A stretch of 64,000 nucleotides of DNA, taken from positions 1-64,000 of the forward strand of contig PNKX01000024.1 of NCBI GenBank assembly GCA_013822725.1. Reading direction: 5' to 3'. The stretch's first letter is position 1. Each line of letters starts with the position of its first letter. The notes below the pieces were generated by a model. That model was not told the origin of the DNA, did no database searches, and saw only the letters and a list, made by a program, of their open reading frames with translations. Positions 27,177 to 36,483 of the stretch are shown piece after piece. A program made the position numbers and the translations under genes. The stretch comes from Pirellula sp. (GTDB lineage: Bacteria; Planctomycetota; Planctomycetia; Pirellulales; Lacipirellulaceae).

Positions 27177-28496
27177 CTACTTCAGCAGGTCGCCGCGGGA
27201 GGCCTCGTCGAGATCAACCCAGGTCTTGCTCAGCCGGCTCCGCTGCGCGATCCGGCGGATGGCGAGCGTCTCTTTCTCGATCACCACCAGCAGTTCCCTC
27301 AGCAGCGACGACGCCTGGGCGATGTAAACCCCCTGCGTCTCGGCCAGCTGCCAATGCTTCCAGCGGTCGAGCCCGGGATGCTCGCCAAAGATCCAGACCA
27401 GCCGCGGGTCGTCTTTGGAGACCTTGGCCAGACCCCGGCAGGCCGAGCAGACCCCCTCGCTGAGCACCGCCTTGCTCACCCGCTGCCGGCAACGCTTGCA
27501 GGCGACGAACTCGCCCCGCAAGGTCGGGAGGCCGGAGACGGAGCAGATCTCCGTGAACTCGGGCAACACCCGCAGTCCGGTGACGCCGCACTGAACCAAC
27601 TCTTGCCGCAGCACTCGCCGGCCTGATTTCTGACAGACGGCGATTTCGTCCGCGGGCTCGATCCGCCCGTCGTCGGTCGCACCGAGCTTAAACGCCCCGA
27701 CGCCCGAGTCCTTGCCGACGTATGGCTCTGGCTTGAGCAGCGCCGCCCAACTGCTGAAGGGGTGGTCGACGGTGAAGGCGCCGATGGTGAACTGCAATCG
27801 CCCCTCGGCATGACGAACCCACAGGACCGTCGCGGCGAGCGGTTCGACGGTCGCCGCCGACGGGTCGCGGCTTGTCGATTGCTTGGCGGCAATGCGGCGG
27901 CCAGCGGCGATCAGCGACCGCAGGGCGCCTTCGTCGAGTCGCGGCGGATGTTTCACAATCGGCTGCAACTCATCGAGGCCGAGTTGGGGCACGAGCTCAT
28001 CGCTCACCGACGAGCCGTCGGGGGCCACGAAGATGTGCCGGACTTCGGCGTCGCCGTCGGCCGCAAACGAGAGTCGCAGGAAGGGATGGTCGGTCAGTTG
28101 GCAGCCTGCCAAATGGACCTGGCCTCCCTCGACCGCATAGGCGGCGAAGAGCTTCGCTGTGACGTCGTTGACCGCCATCGGCTGCCGCAGCGGCCGGGCG
28201 TGAACGGCGGCGGCCGTCTTGGAGAGCTGCTCGTGGAGCCAGTGGCCGAAGCGGCCATCCCACGCGAGCGGTTCCTGGTCGGTCGATGCAGCAACAGTCG
28301 TCGCCAGGCGGAGTGAAGACTTCCCATCGAAAATCGTACGGTCGGCTTCAGGCAACTCGACGATCAATTCGCCGTCACCCCGCTCGAACGGCATCTCTAA
28401 TTCGGCGAGCGCCCACTCCACGAACCGCGCAGCCGGCTCGCGATGAACCGATTCCGGCACGACAGGCGACGATGTTGGCGATGCGGACGAATTCAC
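27177..28496 (-). CDS. Unknown Cys-rich (zinc-ribbon-like) protein
   Basis: A 439-residue soluble protein with no family I recognise. The N-terminal half resembles a ligand-binding or regulatory fold but has no known motif. The C-terminal third has spaced CxxSG/CxxC pairs: CQKSGRRVLRQELVQCGVTG, CSVSGLPTLRGEFVACKRC and VLSEGVCSACRG. These look like tandem zinc-ribbon or knuckle units. It ends with a helical DLDEASRGDLLK tail. No signal peptide or membrane segment is present, so it is likely cytoplasmic. The start is GTG at 28496 (MNSSASPTSSP) with weak ribosome-binding support. The neighbour is a methyltransferase on the same strand across a palindromic repeat. Confidence 0.72.
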   Translation of the reverse strand: MNSSASPTSSPVVPESVHREPAARFVEWALAELEMPFERGDGELIVELPEADRTIFDGKSSLRLATTVAASTDQEPLAWDGRFGHWLHEQLSKTAAAVHARPLRQPMAVNDVTAKLFAAYAVEGGQVHLAGCQLTDHPFLRLSFAADGDAEVRHIFVAPDGSSVSDELVPQLGLDELQPIVKHPPRLDEGALRSLIAAGRRIAAKQSTSRDPSAATVEPLAATVLWVRHAEGRLQFTIGAFTVDHPFSSWAALLKPEPYVGKDSGVGAFKLGATDDGRIEPADEIAVCQKSGRRVLRQELVQCGVTGLRVLPEFTEICSVSGLPTLRGEFVACKRCRQRVSKAVLSEGVCSACRGLAKVSKDDPRLVWIFGEHPGLDRWKHWQLAETQGVYIAQASSLLRELLVVIEKETLAIRRIAQRSRLSKTWVDLDEASRGDLLK

Positions 28497-28525
28497 GGCT
28501 CGGCAAATCGATTTGAGAACTCACA

Positions 28526-28740
28526 CGAAGAAAGAATTTTAAACCGCCAAGGACGCCAATGACGCCAAGGGAATACAAGGTTGAGGAACCGCGGATAAAC
28601 GCAAATCAAATCAAGGAAATTTCGAATTCAATTCATTCTTTATTATTCGCGTTCATTTGCGTTCATCCGCGGTTCCAAATCTCCTCCGCATTTCCTTGGC
28701 GCTCTTGGCGTCCTTGGCGGTTAATCTTCTTCTCTTGCCT
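28526..28740. repeat. Composite palindromic intergenic repeat, locus 7
   Basis: The left arm AACCGCCAAGGACGCCAATG plus GGAACCGCGGATAAACGC is mirrored by GCGTTCATCCGCGGTTCC and CCTTGGCGCTCTTGGCGTCC. The middle is AT-rich. Confidence 0.9.
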
Positions 28741-28791
28741 TTCTTCGTTCCGTCGCCCCCCGGCGGTAAAGAAATTCAGCCTAGGCCGACA

Positions 28792-29574
28792 TTACCGCCG
28801 CCGCAGGATGTAAACGACATCCTCGGTAGAACCGTCAATTTCGATCGGTTCGTCAATCTCGTAGCCAAAATCGTACGTTTCGAGCAGTTCGAACTCAGCG
28901 ACTTCCCCTAGTAGCGAATCCATTTGGGCCGCCGTGTACATCCGGAAGCTCGATTCGTCGTTGATCCGGAATTGCCGCGTCGGCGTGTAGACGTCGAAGC
29001 TCATGCCGACCCGCTCCTGGCGGCGGCGGCGGTTCCGTTCAATGACCCACAGCCGCGACAGGACCGAGAGATGCCCGCGGCGGGCCGCCCAGCTCTCGGT
29101 CTCGAGCGGCGTTCCCTTCGTCGGCGTCAGGTGGAGGCCCAGCGCGTAGATACCATCCTTCCGCAACGATTTGGCGACGCACTTCAAATGCGCCAGCGCT
29201 TGCTCCTCGCTCCCTAAGTGGCGAAAGCTGTTGATCGTGTTGAACGCCACGTCGACCGGGCGCTTCAGCGTGAAGTCGCACATGTCGCCGACGAATGCGG
29301 TCGGCTTCAGCCCATGCTTCTCCAGCCGCGCGTTGCAGAAGTCGACCGCTTTCTCATTCAGATCAAGCCCCGCGACGTCGTAACCGGCCTGAGCCATCCG
29401 AAACATCAACCGCCCAGTGCCGCACGCCGGCTCGAACAGTCGCTTCACTTTGCCGCGGACATGCTTGGCGAAGCAGGCTTCGAGGAAGTCGACCTCTGCT
29501 TTCCAGTCGGAGCCGTAGACGAGGTCGTAGTACTTCGGGAAGTCGTAAAGGTTGGCGTTGATCGTTTCGAGCAT
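28792..29574 (-). CDS. Class I SAM-dependent methyltransferase
   Basis: The 260-residue protein opens NLYDFPKYYDLVYGSDW. Then comes motif I LFEPACGTGRLMFRMAQAG, VAGLDLNEKAVDFC and a post-motif DMCDFTLKRPVDVAFNTINS. The C-terminal part (MSFDVYTPTRQFRINDESSF, then an ELLETYDFGYEI sheet) fits a small-molecule or lipid methyltransferase. The substrate is unknown. The ATG at 29574 is unambiguous in length. It sits between two composite repeats and is not obviously coupled to either neighbour. Confidence 0.88.
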   Translation of the reverse strand: MLETINANLYDFPKYYDLVYGSDWKAEVDFLEACFAKHVRGKVKRLFEPACGTGRLMFRMAQAGYDVAGLDLNEKAVDFCNARLEKHGLKPTAFVGDMCDFTLKRPVDVAFNTINSFRHLGSEEQALAHLKCVAKSLRKDGIYALGLHLTPTKGTPLETESWAARRGHLSVLSRLWVIERNRRRRQERVGMSFDVYTPTRQFRINDESSFRMYTAAQMDSLLGEVAEFELLETYDFGYEIDEPIEIDGSTEDVVYILRRR

Positions 29575-29597
29575 GTGCTATCCGTGTTGTTAATTCA

Positions 29598-29805
29598 GAA
29601 AGGCAACCGCCAAGGACGCCAAGAGCGCCAAGGAAGACAAGATACAGAGGAACCGCGGATGAACGCAGATAGACGCTAATAAAGAGCCATTAAATCCGCC
29701 AACATTTTTCATCCGCGTTCATCTGCGTTTATCGGCGGTTCTAAACTTCCCCGTATTCCTTGGCGCTCTTGGCGCTCTTGGCGTCCTTGGCGGTTAATCT
29801 TCTTC
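29598..29805. repeat. Composite palindromic intergenic repeat, locus 8
   Basis: The left arm AACCGCCAAGGACGCCAAGAG (29605-29633) is mirrored on the right by CCTTGGCGCTCTTGGCG with one extra CTCTTGGCG unit. The inner GGAACCGCGGATGAACGC is mirrored by GCGTTTATCGGCGGTTC. The extra unit suggests copy-number change of the 9-bp module. Confidence 0.9.
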
Positions 29806-29809
29806 TCTT

Positions 29810-31189
29810 TTACTTCTTCCCAAACCAAGACTGCCCCGGCTCGTCCGCGTGGCGGTTGGTGGCGAGTTTCTTGAGTATCTCCGCCTTGAGTTGTTCCAGC
29901 ACCGATTGCTTGTCAGTGTTTTCCAGAATCTGCGTCACGACCGCCTTTGGCGATTGGTCTCCCCAGCTGGCGCCATGTTGAAAGTAAAACCGCGCCGCCT
30001 GACCGACGATGAACGAGCCAAATCCCGCCGCGGCGCCTTGCGGGACGGCGGTGAGCACCGTGCCGAAGCCGACAGTGAGCGTCTTGAACGCCGAGGAGGC
30101 CCAGCTGACGCCCGCTTCGAGCAGCGTCACCAGGCCTGCCGACTTGCCGATCGACATCGCCAGCGACTGGGCGTTGTTCGTCGTGATCGAGATGCCGTAA
30201 ATCCGCCCGAGCGTTACCACCATCGCCGCATCGACGGCGACGCCGCCGAGCACGTCGACGATGCCGACGGGGTTCAGTGACACCGCCAGCGCCTTCGTCA
30301 CCGCAAAGCTCCAGATCGTTCGCGCCGCTTCCTCTTCGCGGAAACGCACGCGCAGCGCCGTCATGCGGTCGCTCTTATCGGCGGCGAAGATCGCGGCGTT
30401 GAGCGCGATGAGCGCCTTGCCATCGGCGGCCAACAGCTCGATAATCCGCGCCTTCACCTCTTCGACCTGTGGCGATTGCTTCCGCCACTCGCTCCGCGTG
30501 CTGCCGTCGGCGGCCACAATGACGTACTCGACCTCGCGCGGATCGGCCTGAGCCAGCACGATGTTTTCGGGGCGAATAATCCCCGCATATCGCGGCCCGT
30601 TCAACACGGTGAGCAGATCGTTCAGCTGATCAGGCCGATAGAGGTCAGTCTTGTTCAGCACAAGGATCAGCGGCTTGTTGCTCGCGGCCAATTCGACGAG
30701 CGCTCGATACTCGGTGTCGTTCAAATCAGAATCGGCGACGAACAGCACCAAGTCGACCCGCGCCGCCGCATCGCGGGCCATCTCGCCCCGCTTGGCGCCG
30801 TCGACTTCGTTCAGCCCCGGCGTGTCGACCAGCACGACCTGCGAATCGGCGAACCCCGGCACGCAGTAGCCGGCCGTCTCCCACGGCACATGCCAGACGT
30901 CCTTCGTCCAACCGCCGCGGACGTTGACCGACGCCCGCTGCTCGCCGCAGAGGGCGTTGATGAGGGCGCTTTTGCCGGTGCTGATCTCGCCGAAGACGGC
31001 AATGTCGACGCGGGCCGATTGGAGTTTCTCCGCCATCCGGCCGAGCTGGCTCATGTCGTCGGCCAGCTCGCGCAGCTCAGCTTCGTTGCAACCCTTGAAG
31101 TGCCCGATCGCCGACTCCAACGCGCGCATTGACGCCTGGAAGTCAGCGTCGGGCTGAACGGCAGTCGGCGATGGCGGGGCGTTGCTCAT
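29810..31189 (-). CDS. Era/dynamin-like GTPase with C-terminal hydrophobic domain
   Basis: The 459-residue protein is expected to hydrolyse GTP and act at the membrane. The GTPase core shows G1 GEISTGKSALINALCG, a switch region with DTPGLNEVDG, G4 NKTD in VLNKTDLYRP and a G5-like AQAD. The C-terminal 150 residues contain hydrophobic helices (NPVGIVDVLGGVAVDAAMVV and TVLTAVPQGAAAGFGSF) like the DUF697 regions of YcjF-type proteins. The ATG at 31189 is chosen over a frame start five codons earlier. It lies directly next to a paralogous GTPase on the same strand, so the two may cooperate, perhaps as a heteromeric membrane-remodelling or stress GTPase. The role is not known. Confidence 0.85.
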   Translation of the reverse strand: MSNAPPSPTAVQPDADFQASMRALESAIGHFKGCNEAELRELADDMSQLGRMAEKLQSARVDIAVFGEISTGKSALINALCGEQRASVNVRGGWTKDVWHVPWETAGYCVPGFADSQVVLVDTPGLNEVDGAKRGEMARDAAARVDLVLFVADSDLNDTEYRALVELAASNKPLILVLNKTDLYRPDQLNDLLTVLNGPRYAGIIRPENIVLAQADPREVEYVIVAADGSTRSEWRKQSPQVEEVKARIIELLAADGKALIALNAAIFAADKSDRMTALRVRFREEEAARTIWSFAVTKALAVSLNPVGIVDVLGGVAVDAAMVVTLGRIYGISITTNNAQSLAMSIGKSAGLVTLLEAGVSWASSAFKTLTVGFGTVLTAVPQGAAAGFGSFIVGQAARFYFQHGASWGDQSPKAVVTQILENTDKQSVLEQLKAEILKKLATNRHADEPGQSWFGKK

Positions 31190-31207
31190 TGGTTCAGATT
31201 TCAAATT

Positions 31208-31400
31208 TTAACCGCCAAGGACGCCAAGGACGCCAAGGGAATACAGGAAACTGTGGAACCGCAGATGAACGCAGATAGACGCAGACGAATGTTTCCGGGC
31301 AGTGATCGACTTTTTTCATTTGCGTTCATCGGCGTTCATCTGCGGTTTCAATTCATTGTTTTACCTTGGCGTCCTTGGCGTCCTTGGCGGTTCAATCTTC
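31208..31400. repeat. Composite palindromic intergenic repeat, locus 9 (29-bp perfect arms, supplies a stop)
   Basis: Arms 31210-31238 and 31364-31392 are exact 29-bp inverted copies of a GCCAAGGAC triplication. An inner GGAACCGCAGATGAACGC shell is imperfectly mirrored. The TGA stop (31392-31394) of the following GTPase gene sits at the repeat edge ATTGAACC. Confidence 0.95.
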
Positions 31401-32966
31401 TTTTTCATCAGCTGACGCGACAAGACTAAGCTGCTCGCGTCCCAGCGAGATCAACCGTCGCAGCGACTCGGGCCGCGTTAGCAGCTTCCATTCGCTGCGA
31501 GCCACCTCGGCCAGCCCGCCCGGCGGCGGTTGCATTTCATTCTGCAGGTACTTCACGAACACGTTTCCTACCCACCGCGTCACCAGGGCCTGCACGAGCC
31601 CCTGCAGCAGTCCGCCCGCGACGGTGCCGACGCCGGGGACCGTCTTGAGCAGCGAGGCGATCATCGTCCCCGCCACCGGCGCCGCCGCCGTCGCGCCAAC
31701 CATCGCCAGCAAATTCTTCGAGAGCTGCGCCAGGATTTTCACCGCCATGTCAGCGTCGAGCGGCTGCTTGTAGACCCGCGCCAGGTCGAGCACCATCTTC
31801 AGCGTGATCGCCGTCGAGCCGGCGATGTCGAGCAGCGGCAACGGGTTGATCCCCGCCGCCCCGCCGGCGGCCCACATATAGCGGTTGATGATCTGATCGG
31901 CCCGCTCATCGAGATGCTTGCGGACTTGTTCCTTCGCTTCGTCAACCAGGCCGCGCGATTGCAGCAGCAGGTTCGCCAGCAACAGGTCCGGTCCATCGCG
32001 TTTAACGACTTCCAGCATCCGTCGCGCCAGCGGACGCACATCGGGCGGCGTCTCGACGAAGTCGCGCTCCTCGCGGCCATCGCTGAGCACCCGCACGCGC
32101 GGCCGCTCGCCGACGCCGGCCTGCACCGCCACAACGTCGGCCGCTTCGATCGACGGCAGCTGCTCGGCGATCTGACCAACCAACTCCGTTTCTTGTCGCT
32201 TGTCGTACCAGTCGACTTTGTTGAGGCAGACGAGCACCCGCTTTTCCATTTCGCGGAGCGTCTCGACCAGTTCCACTTCGTACGACTTGAGCGGCCCGTC
32301 GACTACTAGCAGCACGAGATCGGCATGCTCCGCCGACGCCGCCGCGATCGCCGCCCGGCTTTCGCCGCGCACTTCGGCGAGGCCCGGCGTGTCGACCAGG
32401 ATCACCCGATCGGCTCCCGGCCACGGCACCTCGCAGCGAGCCATCGTCGTGCCGCCGACAACGTTCGACGAGAAGATGTCGCGACCCGCGAGCGCGTTGA
32501 GCAGCGTCGACTTGCCGCTGCTGATCGTGCCGAACGCGACGATCTCGAGCCGCTCCTTCGATTGTTTCTCCTGCAGCGCGAGCAACTGCCGCTTCAATTC
32601 TTCACGCAGTTGCTCGGAGGCGATTTCATCATCGACTAGTTCATGGCTGTGCGCGAGATTGTCTTCCAGTTCCGAACGCCGTTGGCCCGCTGACAACTCA
32701 CTGGGGTTAGCGAGCCGTTGCGACCGCCGCTGCCGCTTCGCCCGCGAGTTCTTCCAGAGCTTATAGAAGAGGTACGCTGACGCGCCGCCAAGGATCAGCG
32801 TTCCCGCGGTGACCGCGGCGAGGTAGGCGTAGCCGAGCCACGGGTGCCGCTCGGCGATCTTCTCGTACCCCTCGACGAGCCCCGGCGTCCACGCCACCAG
32901 CGCATAGCCGAGCGCCGCCGCGTAGAGCAGCACCAGGAAGCCGAGATTTCGCGGTCGCCAGTTCAT
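31392..32966 (-). CDS. Membrane-anchored dynamin/Era-like GTPase (paralogue of the neighbour)
   Basis: The 524-residue protein has two N-terminal membrane helices (LGFLVLLYAAALGYALVAW and YLAAVTAGTLILGGASAYLF). A basic, coiled-coil-like linker leads to a GTPase core with GTISSGKSTLLNALAG, DTPGLAEVRG and NKVDWYD. A C-terminal DUF697-like hydrophobic region follows (NPLPLLDIAGSTAITLKMVL; AAPVAGTMIASLLKTVPGVG). So it is an inner-membrane GTPase with both ends in the membrane. Its partner (the preceding soluble-start paralogue) is 202 bases away across a perfect palindromic repeat. The stop codon is part of that repeat. The ATG at 32966 fits the first helix. Confidence 0.87.
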   Translation of the reverse strand: MNWRPRNLGFLVLLYAAALGYALVAWTPGLVEGYEKIAERHPWLGYAYLAAVTAGTLILGGASAYLFYKLWKNSRAKRQRRSQRLANPSELSAGQRRSELEDNLAHSHELVDDEIASEQLREELKRQLLALQEKQSKERLEIVAFGTISSGKSTLLNALAGRDIFSSNVVGGTTMARCEVPWPGADRVILVDTPGLAEVRGESRAAIAAASAEHADLVLLVVDGPLKSYEVELVETLREMEKRVLVCLNKVDWYDKRQETELVGQIAEQLPSIEAADVVAVQAGVGERPRVRVLSDGREERDFVETPPDVRPLARRMLEVVKRDGPDLLLANLLLQSRGLVDEAKEQVRKHLDERADQIINRYMWAAGGAAGINPLPLLDIAGSTAITLKMVLDLARVYKQPLDADMAVKILAQLSKNLLAMVGATAAAPVAGTMIASLLKTVPGVGTVAGGLLQGLVQALVTRWVGNVFVKYLQNEMQPPPGGLAEVARSEWKLLTRPESLRRLISLGREQLSLVASADEKED

Positions 32967-33103
32967 CAGTCAAAAAGTATAGGTCAACGGCCGCATTGTA
33001 GCAGGCACCCGGATTGTGCCTGTACAGGCTGCGTTGCCTCTTCGCCGGCAGGGCCGCTATCTTGTCATTCGTTCCGCGAACTCCGCCCTTGGTGCAATCC
33101 GCC

Positions 33104-34093
33104 ATGAAAGCCGCCTATATCAACCAGACCGGTCCCGCTGAAAACATCATCGTCGGCGACTTGCCCGATCCGACGCCGACTGGCAGCCAAGTGCTCGTCC
33201 GCGTCGGCGCGGCGAGCGTCAACCCGATCGACACCTACATCCGCAGCGGTCTAGCGGCGATGCCGACCATGCCGTTTCCGTTCGTCATCGGCAGCGATCT
33301 GGCGGGCGTCGTCACGGCGGTCGGGCCCGACGCGAAGCGGTTCAAAGTGGGCGACCGCGTCTGGGGCGCCAACCAGGGAAAGCTCGGCCGGCAGGGGACG
33401 TTTTCCCAGTTGGCGGCAGTCGACGAGCAATGGCTCTACGCCACGCCCGAGCACGTGAGCGACGAACAAGCCGCGGCGCTCGCGCTCGTCGGCATCACGT
33501 CGCATCTTGGTTTGGTGGAACATGCCCACCTGCAACCCGGCGAAACGGTGCTGGTGAACGGCGGCAGCGGCGGCGTCGGTTCGACGGTGATTCAGATGGC
33601 CCGCGCGATCGGCGCCACGGTGATCGCCACCACCAGCGGCGCCGAGAAGATGGAGTACTGCCGCACGCTCGGCGCGAACCATGTGCTCGACTACCGCCAC
33701 GATGACGTGGCGAAGCGCGTCGCCGAACTCACCGGCGGCGTCGACGTCTGGTGGGAAACATCGCGGATGCCCAACTTCGATGCGATTTTCGCCTCGATGA
33801 AGCTGCGCGGCCGCGTCATCCTCATCGCCGGGCGCACATCACGCGTCGAGTTCCCCGTCGGCGCTTTCTACACGAAGTGCCTCAGCCTCCATGGCTTCGC
33901 AATGTTCCTGGCGTCGGCCGAAGTGCAACGGCAGGCTGCGGAGCAGATCGGCGAGTGGCTCGAAGCGGGCAAACTGCACGCGAAGATCGATCGCGTGGCT
34001 TCGCTTGATGACGCCGCGGAGTTGCACCGGCTGCAGGAAGCGAGCGACAGCGGAGCGATTCGCGGAAAGCTGGTAATGAAGATGTTGTTTTAG
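33104..34093 (+). CDS. NADPH:quinone oxidoreductase (zinc-independent MDR family)
   Basis: A 329-residue medium-chain dehydrogenase/reductase lacking the structural zinc cysteines of alcohol dehydrogenases. It opens MKAAYINQTGPAENIIVGDL. The catalytic-domain motif is VNPIDTYIRSG and the GroES-like core is IGSDLAGVVTAVGPDA. The NADPH fold is VLVNGGSGGVGSTVIQMARAIG followed by YCRTLGANHVLDYRHDD. It probably reduces quinones or alpha,beta-unsaturated carbonyls with NADPH. The open frame upstream of the ATG at 33104 runs into non-coding sequence. It is transcribed divergently from the GTPase pair and followed by a CCCCGGCTCC-type repeat. Confidence 0.92.
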   Translation: MKAAYINQTGPAENIIVGDLPDPTPTGSQVLVRVGAASVNPIDTYIRSGLAAMPTMPFPFVIGSDLAGVVTAVGPDAKRFKVGDRVWGANQGKLGRQGTFSQLAAVDEQWLYATPEHVSDEQAAALALVGITSHLGLVEHAHLQPGETVLVNGGSGGVGSTVIQMARAIGATVIATTSGAEKMEYCRTLGANHVLDYRHDDVAKRVAELTGGVDVWWETSRMPNFDAIFASMKLRGRVILIAGRTSRVEFPVGAFYTKCLSLHGFAMFLASAEVQRQAAEQIGEWLEAGKLHAKIDRVASLDDAAELHRLQEASDSGAIRGKLVMKMLF

Positions 34094-34178
34094 CCCCTGG
34101 CTCCGCCAGGGGGTAGGTCGCCATCTCGGTACGTTTCATCCTGCGTAGTGCTACCCCCCGGCGGAGCCGGGGGCTGAA
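34087..34178. repeat. GCCCCTGGCTCCGCCAGGGG family element, copy 2
   Basis: CCCCTGGCTCCGCCAGGGGG at the left, ATCCTGCGTAGTGCTACCCC in the middle and CCCCGGCGGAGCCGGGGG at the right. The internal CCTGCGTAGYGCTACCCCCCG block is shared almost exactly with copy 3 at 62818-62912, showing these are copies of one element. Confidence 0.92.
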
Positions 34179-34182
34179 CGCG

Positions 34183-36471
34183 CTACACCAACCCCCACCG
34201 CTTCCGCAAAAACCACTCCGTCGACAACAACCCCACAAACGTCAGCAGCGTCGGCCAGCTATCCCACAGCGTCACCGTCTCGACGATCTCCTCCTCAAAT
34301 TCATCCGCCCGCTCCTTCAGCTTTTCCAGCAAGTCGGGCAGTTCCTCCGGCGCGAGGCCCGCGCCGCCCGCTTCGGCGGTTTCTCGCGCCAGTGACGCCA
34401 GCAGCATCGGCTCCGCCGCCGGTTGGTCGAGTTCCACATCCTGGTCCGACACGCTAAACCGCGCCGCCGCCGTCCCCACTGTTTCCCCCTTGTCGCGGGC
34501 TGAGACGACGATCCGGTAGTCGCCCGGCTTCTCGGTGGCGCTGAAGCTTCCCGTCGCGATGCTGCCGCTGCGCGTCACGCGCACAGCTTCGCTTGTTCCA
34601 TCAGGCTTTTCGACCTGTACGGCGAAGTCGGCGCCTTCGAGTGCGCCACCCTCCGTGTCTTCGGCGCCGAGCTTGAAGTCGACGCGGCTCCCTTGCTGGA
34701 ACCGTCGCTGGTCGAGTCGCACCCACACCTGCTCGCCCGCCGTCTCGTCTTTCTTGGCGAGCCACAGCACCAACTGACGCCAAAAGCGGCGGTGGACGTC
34801 GCCGAACCCCTGCATCTGCCAAAGCCATGTCGTATCGACCGCCAGCGCCGCCGACCGTCCGTCGCCGTACGGCGTGACGATCAGCAGCGGCGAACGGGCG
34901 CTGTCGTCCCCCTCGGCGATGACGCTCGCGATGCTCTTCTTGTCGACGCGATCGAGTTTGTTCGCCCCGTCGAGCGCCGGGAGTGCCTCCCAAATCGCCA
35001 TATTCGCCGCGAGAGTTCCTTCTTTCATGCGCAAGATCGGGTGCAGCTCGGTTTTATTAATCGGAATCGGCAGCATCTTGATCGGCCCCGGCACATGAAC
35101 GTCTTTGCGATGGTCGTCGCCGAAGCTTTGCCGTTCCGTCCGGCTCATCTCGATGGGTAGGACGTCTTGCAACGGTGAGTTTGCGAAACCGCCCGGCCCG
35201 AAGCTGTGGAACCCGCCGAGCATCGCGAGTCCCGCCCCGCGCTCCACCATCTTCGCCATCTCGCTCCATGACCGGGCGCTGAGGCCGTTGACGTCGACGT
35301 CGCCCAGCAAGATGACGTCGTACTTTTCATCTCTGAGCTCATCGCGCAAATCAACTTCGCTGGGAGCGTAGTTGATCACTCGATACACAAGATGAAAATC
35401 TGGATTCGCTGCGAGAGCCGAGCGGACGAACCGCGGGTCGATGCCCGGCAACCCGCCAATCCGTCCGGCGCCCGCAAGATAGAGAATCTTCACGCCTCCT
35501 TTGAGCACCGTCACGAACGTACTTTGCTGATTATTGCTGGTGATCAACTCGCCGGCGGGCGATTCGACCTGCAGCGTCACCTTGTACTCGCCCGGCGCCT
35601 TGGGGGTGTAAGTAAGCCGCACGGGGTACCGTGTCTTCCCCGGTTCGATGCGAATCGTCTGGGCGTCGACCGCCTCCTGTTCGCCGTCGGCGTTTTCCCA
35701 CAGGAGTTGCACCTTCACTTCTTGATTCTTGTATCCCGCGGCGGTGACGACTCCTTCGACCGTCGTCGGCGTTTCGGCGAAGACAGCGTCGCTGGCCAGC
35801 ATGTCGCTTAGCCGCAGGTCGTTTTGCTCCCCGAGCGAAGGCTGCCCGAACGCCAAGGTGTAGAGCGGAATGCCGTCGCCTGCCAGTTGCCGCACCGCCG
35901 TCTGCGGCGGCATGTCGCGCGGGGCGAATGCCCGCTGGGCGCCGTCGCTCAGTAAAATCACTGCCACGACTCGTTGCGCCGCTTCGCGCGCGAGAATGTC
36001 TTCGATCGCCGCACCAATCGCCGTCTGCTGCCCCGTCGGCTCATCGGGGAGGTCGAACTTCCCCTCGGCGAACTTCAGCGGCTCGGTGTCGCGACCAAAT
36101 CCGTAGGCCCGCACGTCCCACGCCTGCGCGAGGTCGGCGAACTCCGCCGCCGAATCATCAAGCGCTTCGCGCATCGCCGCGTAACGAGGCTTGTTCCCCG
36201 TTGCGTCGGCGACGGTCATGCTTCGCGATAAGTCGGGTAGCACGATGAGCGTGCCGGGAAGCTTCCGCGTGGTGCGCGTCTCGAGCGCCGGCCGGAGCAT
36301 GGCAAGCAGCAAGAGCACGAGCGTCAGCAACCGCAGCGCCGCCAGCGTCGCCCGCCGCCCGAACGACTGCTTCCGCTGCGACGGCCCGATGGCCAACAAC
36401 GGCGCAAGCGCGAGCGCCGCGGCCATCACCAGCCACCAACCGCCAACAGGATCGAAGCTCCAGCCAGTCAT
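34183..36471 (-). CDS. Membrane-anchored VWA-like / glutamine-amidotransferase-like protein
   Basis: The 762-residue protein has two N-terminal membrane helices (WWLVMAAALALAPLLA; LAALRLLTLVLLLLAML) and a VWA-like domain with a LPDLSRSMTVAD metal-ion-dependent adhesion site. A beta-sandwich follows (YPVRLTYTPKAPGEYKVTLQ), then a class I amidotransferase-like segment (YDVILLGDVDVNGL...GLAMLGGFHSFGPGG). A helix near the end (WPTLLTFVGLLSTEWFL) is a third membrane anchor. It closes a MoxR-DUF58-BatA-type cluster on the minus strand. Such clusters are linked to chaperone-like or metal-insertion roles in the periplasm; the precise job here is unknown. Repeats separate it from the upstream gene. 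Confidence 0.85.
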   Translation of the reverse strand: MTGWSFDPVGGWWLVMAAALALAPLLAIGPSQRKQSFGRRATLAALRLLTLVLLLLAMLRPALETRTTRKLPGTLIVLPDLSRSMTVADATGNKPRYAAMREALDDSAAEFADLAQAWDVRAYGFGRDTEPLKFAEGKFDLPDEPTGQQTAIGAAIEDILAREAAQRVVAVILLSDGAQRAFAPRDMPPQTAVRQLAGDGIPLYTLAFGQPSLGEQNDLRLSDMLASDAVFAETPTTVEGVVTAAGYKNQEVKVQLLWENADGEQEAVDAQTIRIEPGKTRYPVRLTYTPKAPGEYKVTLQVESPAGELITSNNQQSTFVTVLKGGVKILYLAGAGRIGGLPGIDPRFVRSALAANPDFHLVYRVINYAPSEVDLRDELRDEKYDVILLGDVDVNGLSARSWSEMAKMVERGAGLAMLGGFHSFGPGGFANSPLQDVLPIEMSRTERQSFGDDHRKDVHVPGPIKMLPIPINKTELHPILRMKEGTLAANMAIWEALPALDGANKLDRVDKKSIASVIAEGDDSARSPLLIVTPYGDGRSAALAVDTTWLWQMQGFGDVHRRFWRQLVLWLAKKDETAGEQVWVRLDQRRFQQGSRVDFKLGAEDTEGGALEGADFAVQVEKPDGTSEAVRVTRSGSIATGSFSATEKPGDYRIVVSARDKGETVGTAAARFSVSDQDVELDQPAAEPMLLASLARETAEAGGAGLAPEELPDLLEKLKERADEFEEEIVETVTLWDSWPTLLTFVGLLSTEWFLRKRWGLV

Positions 36472-36483
36472 TTCGTTCGAATA

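Noticed and set aside
31210..31392. CRISPR-like array made of GCCAAGGAC units
   Set aside because: Units are 9 bp, directly adjacent without spacers, and inverted at the other end; no cas genes.
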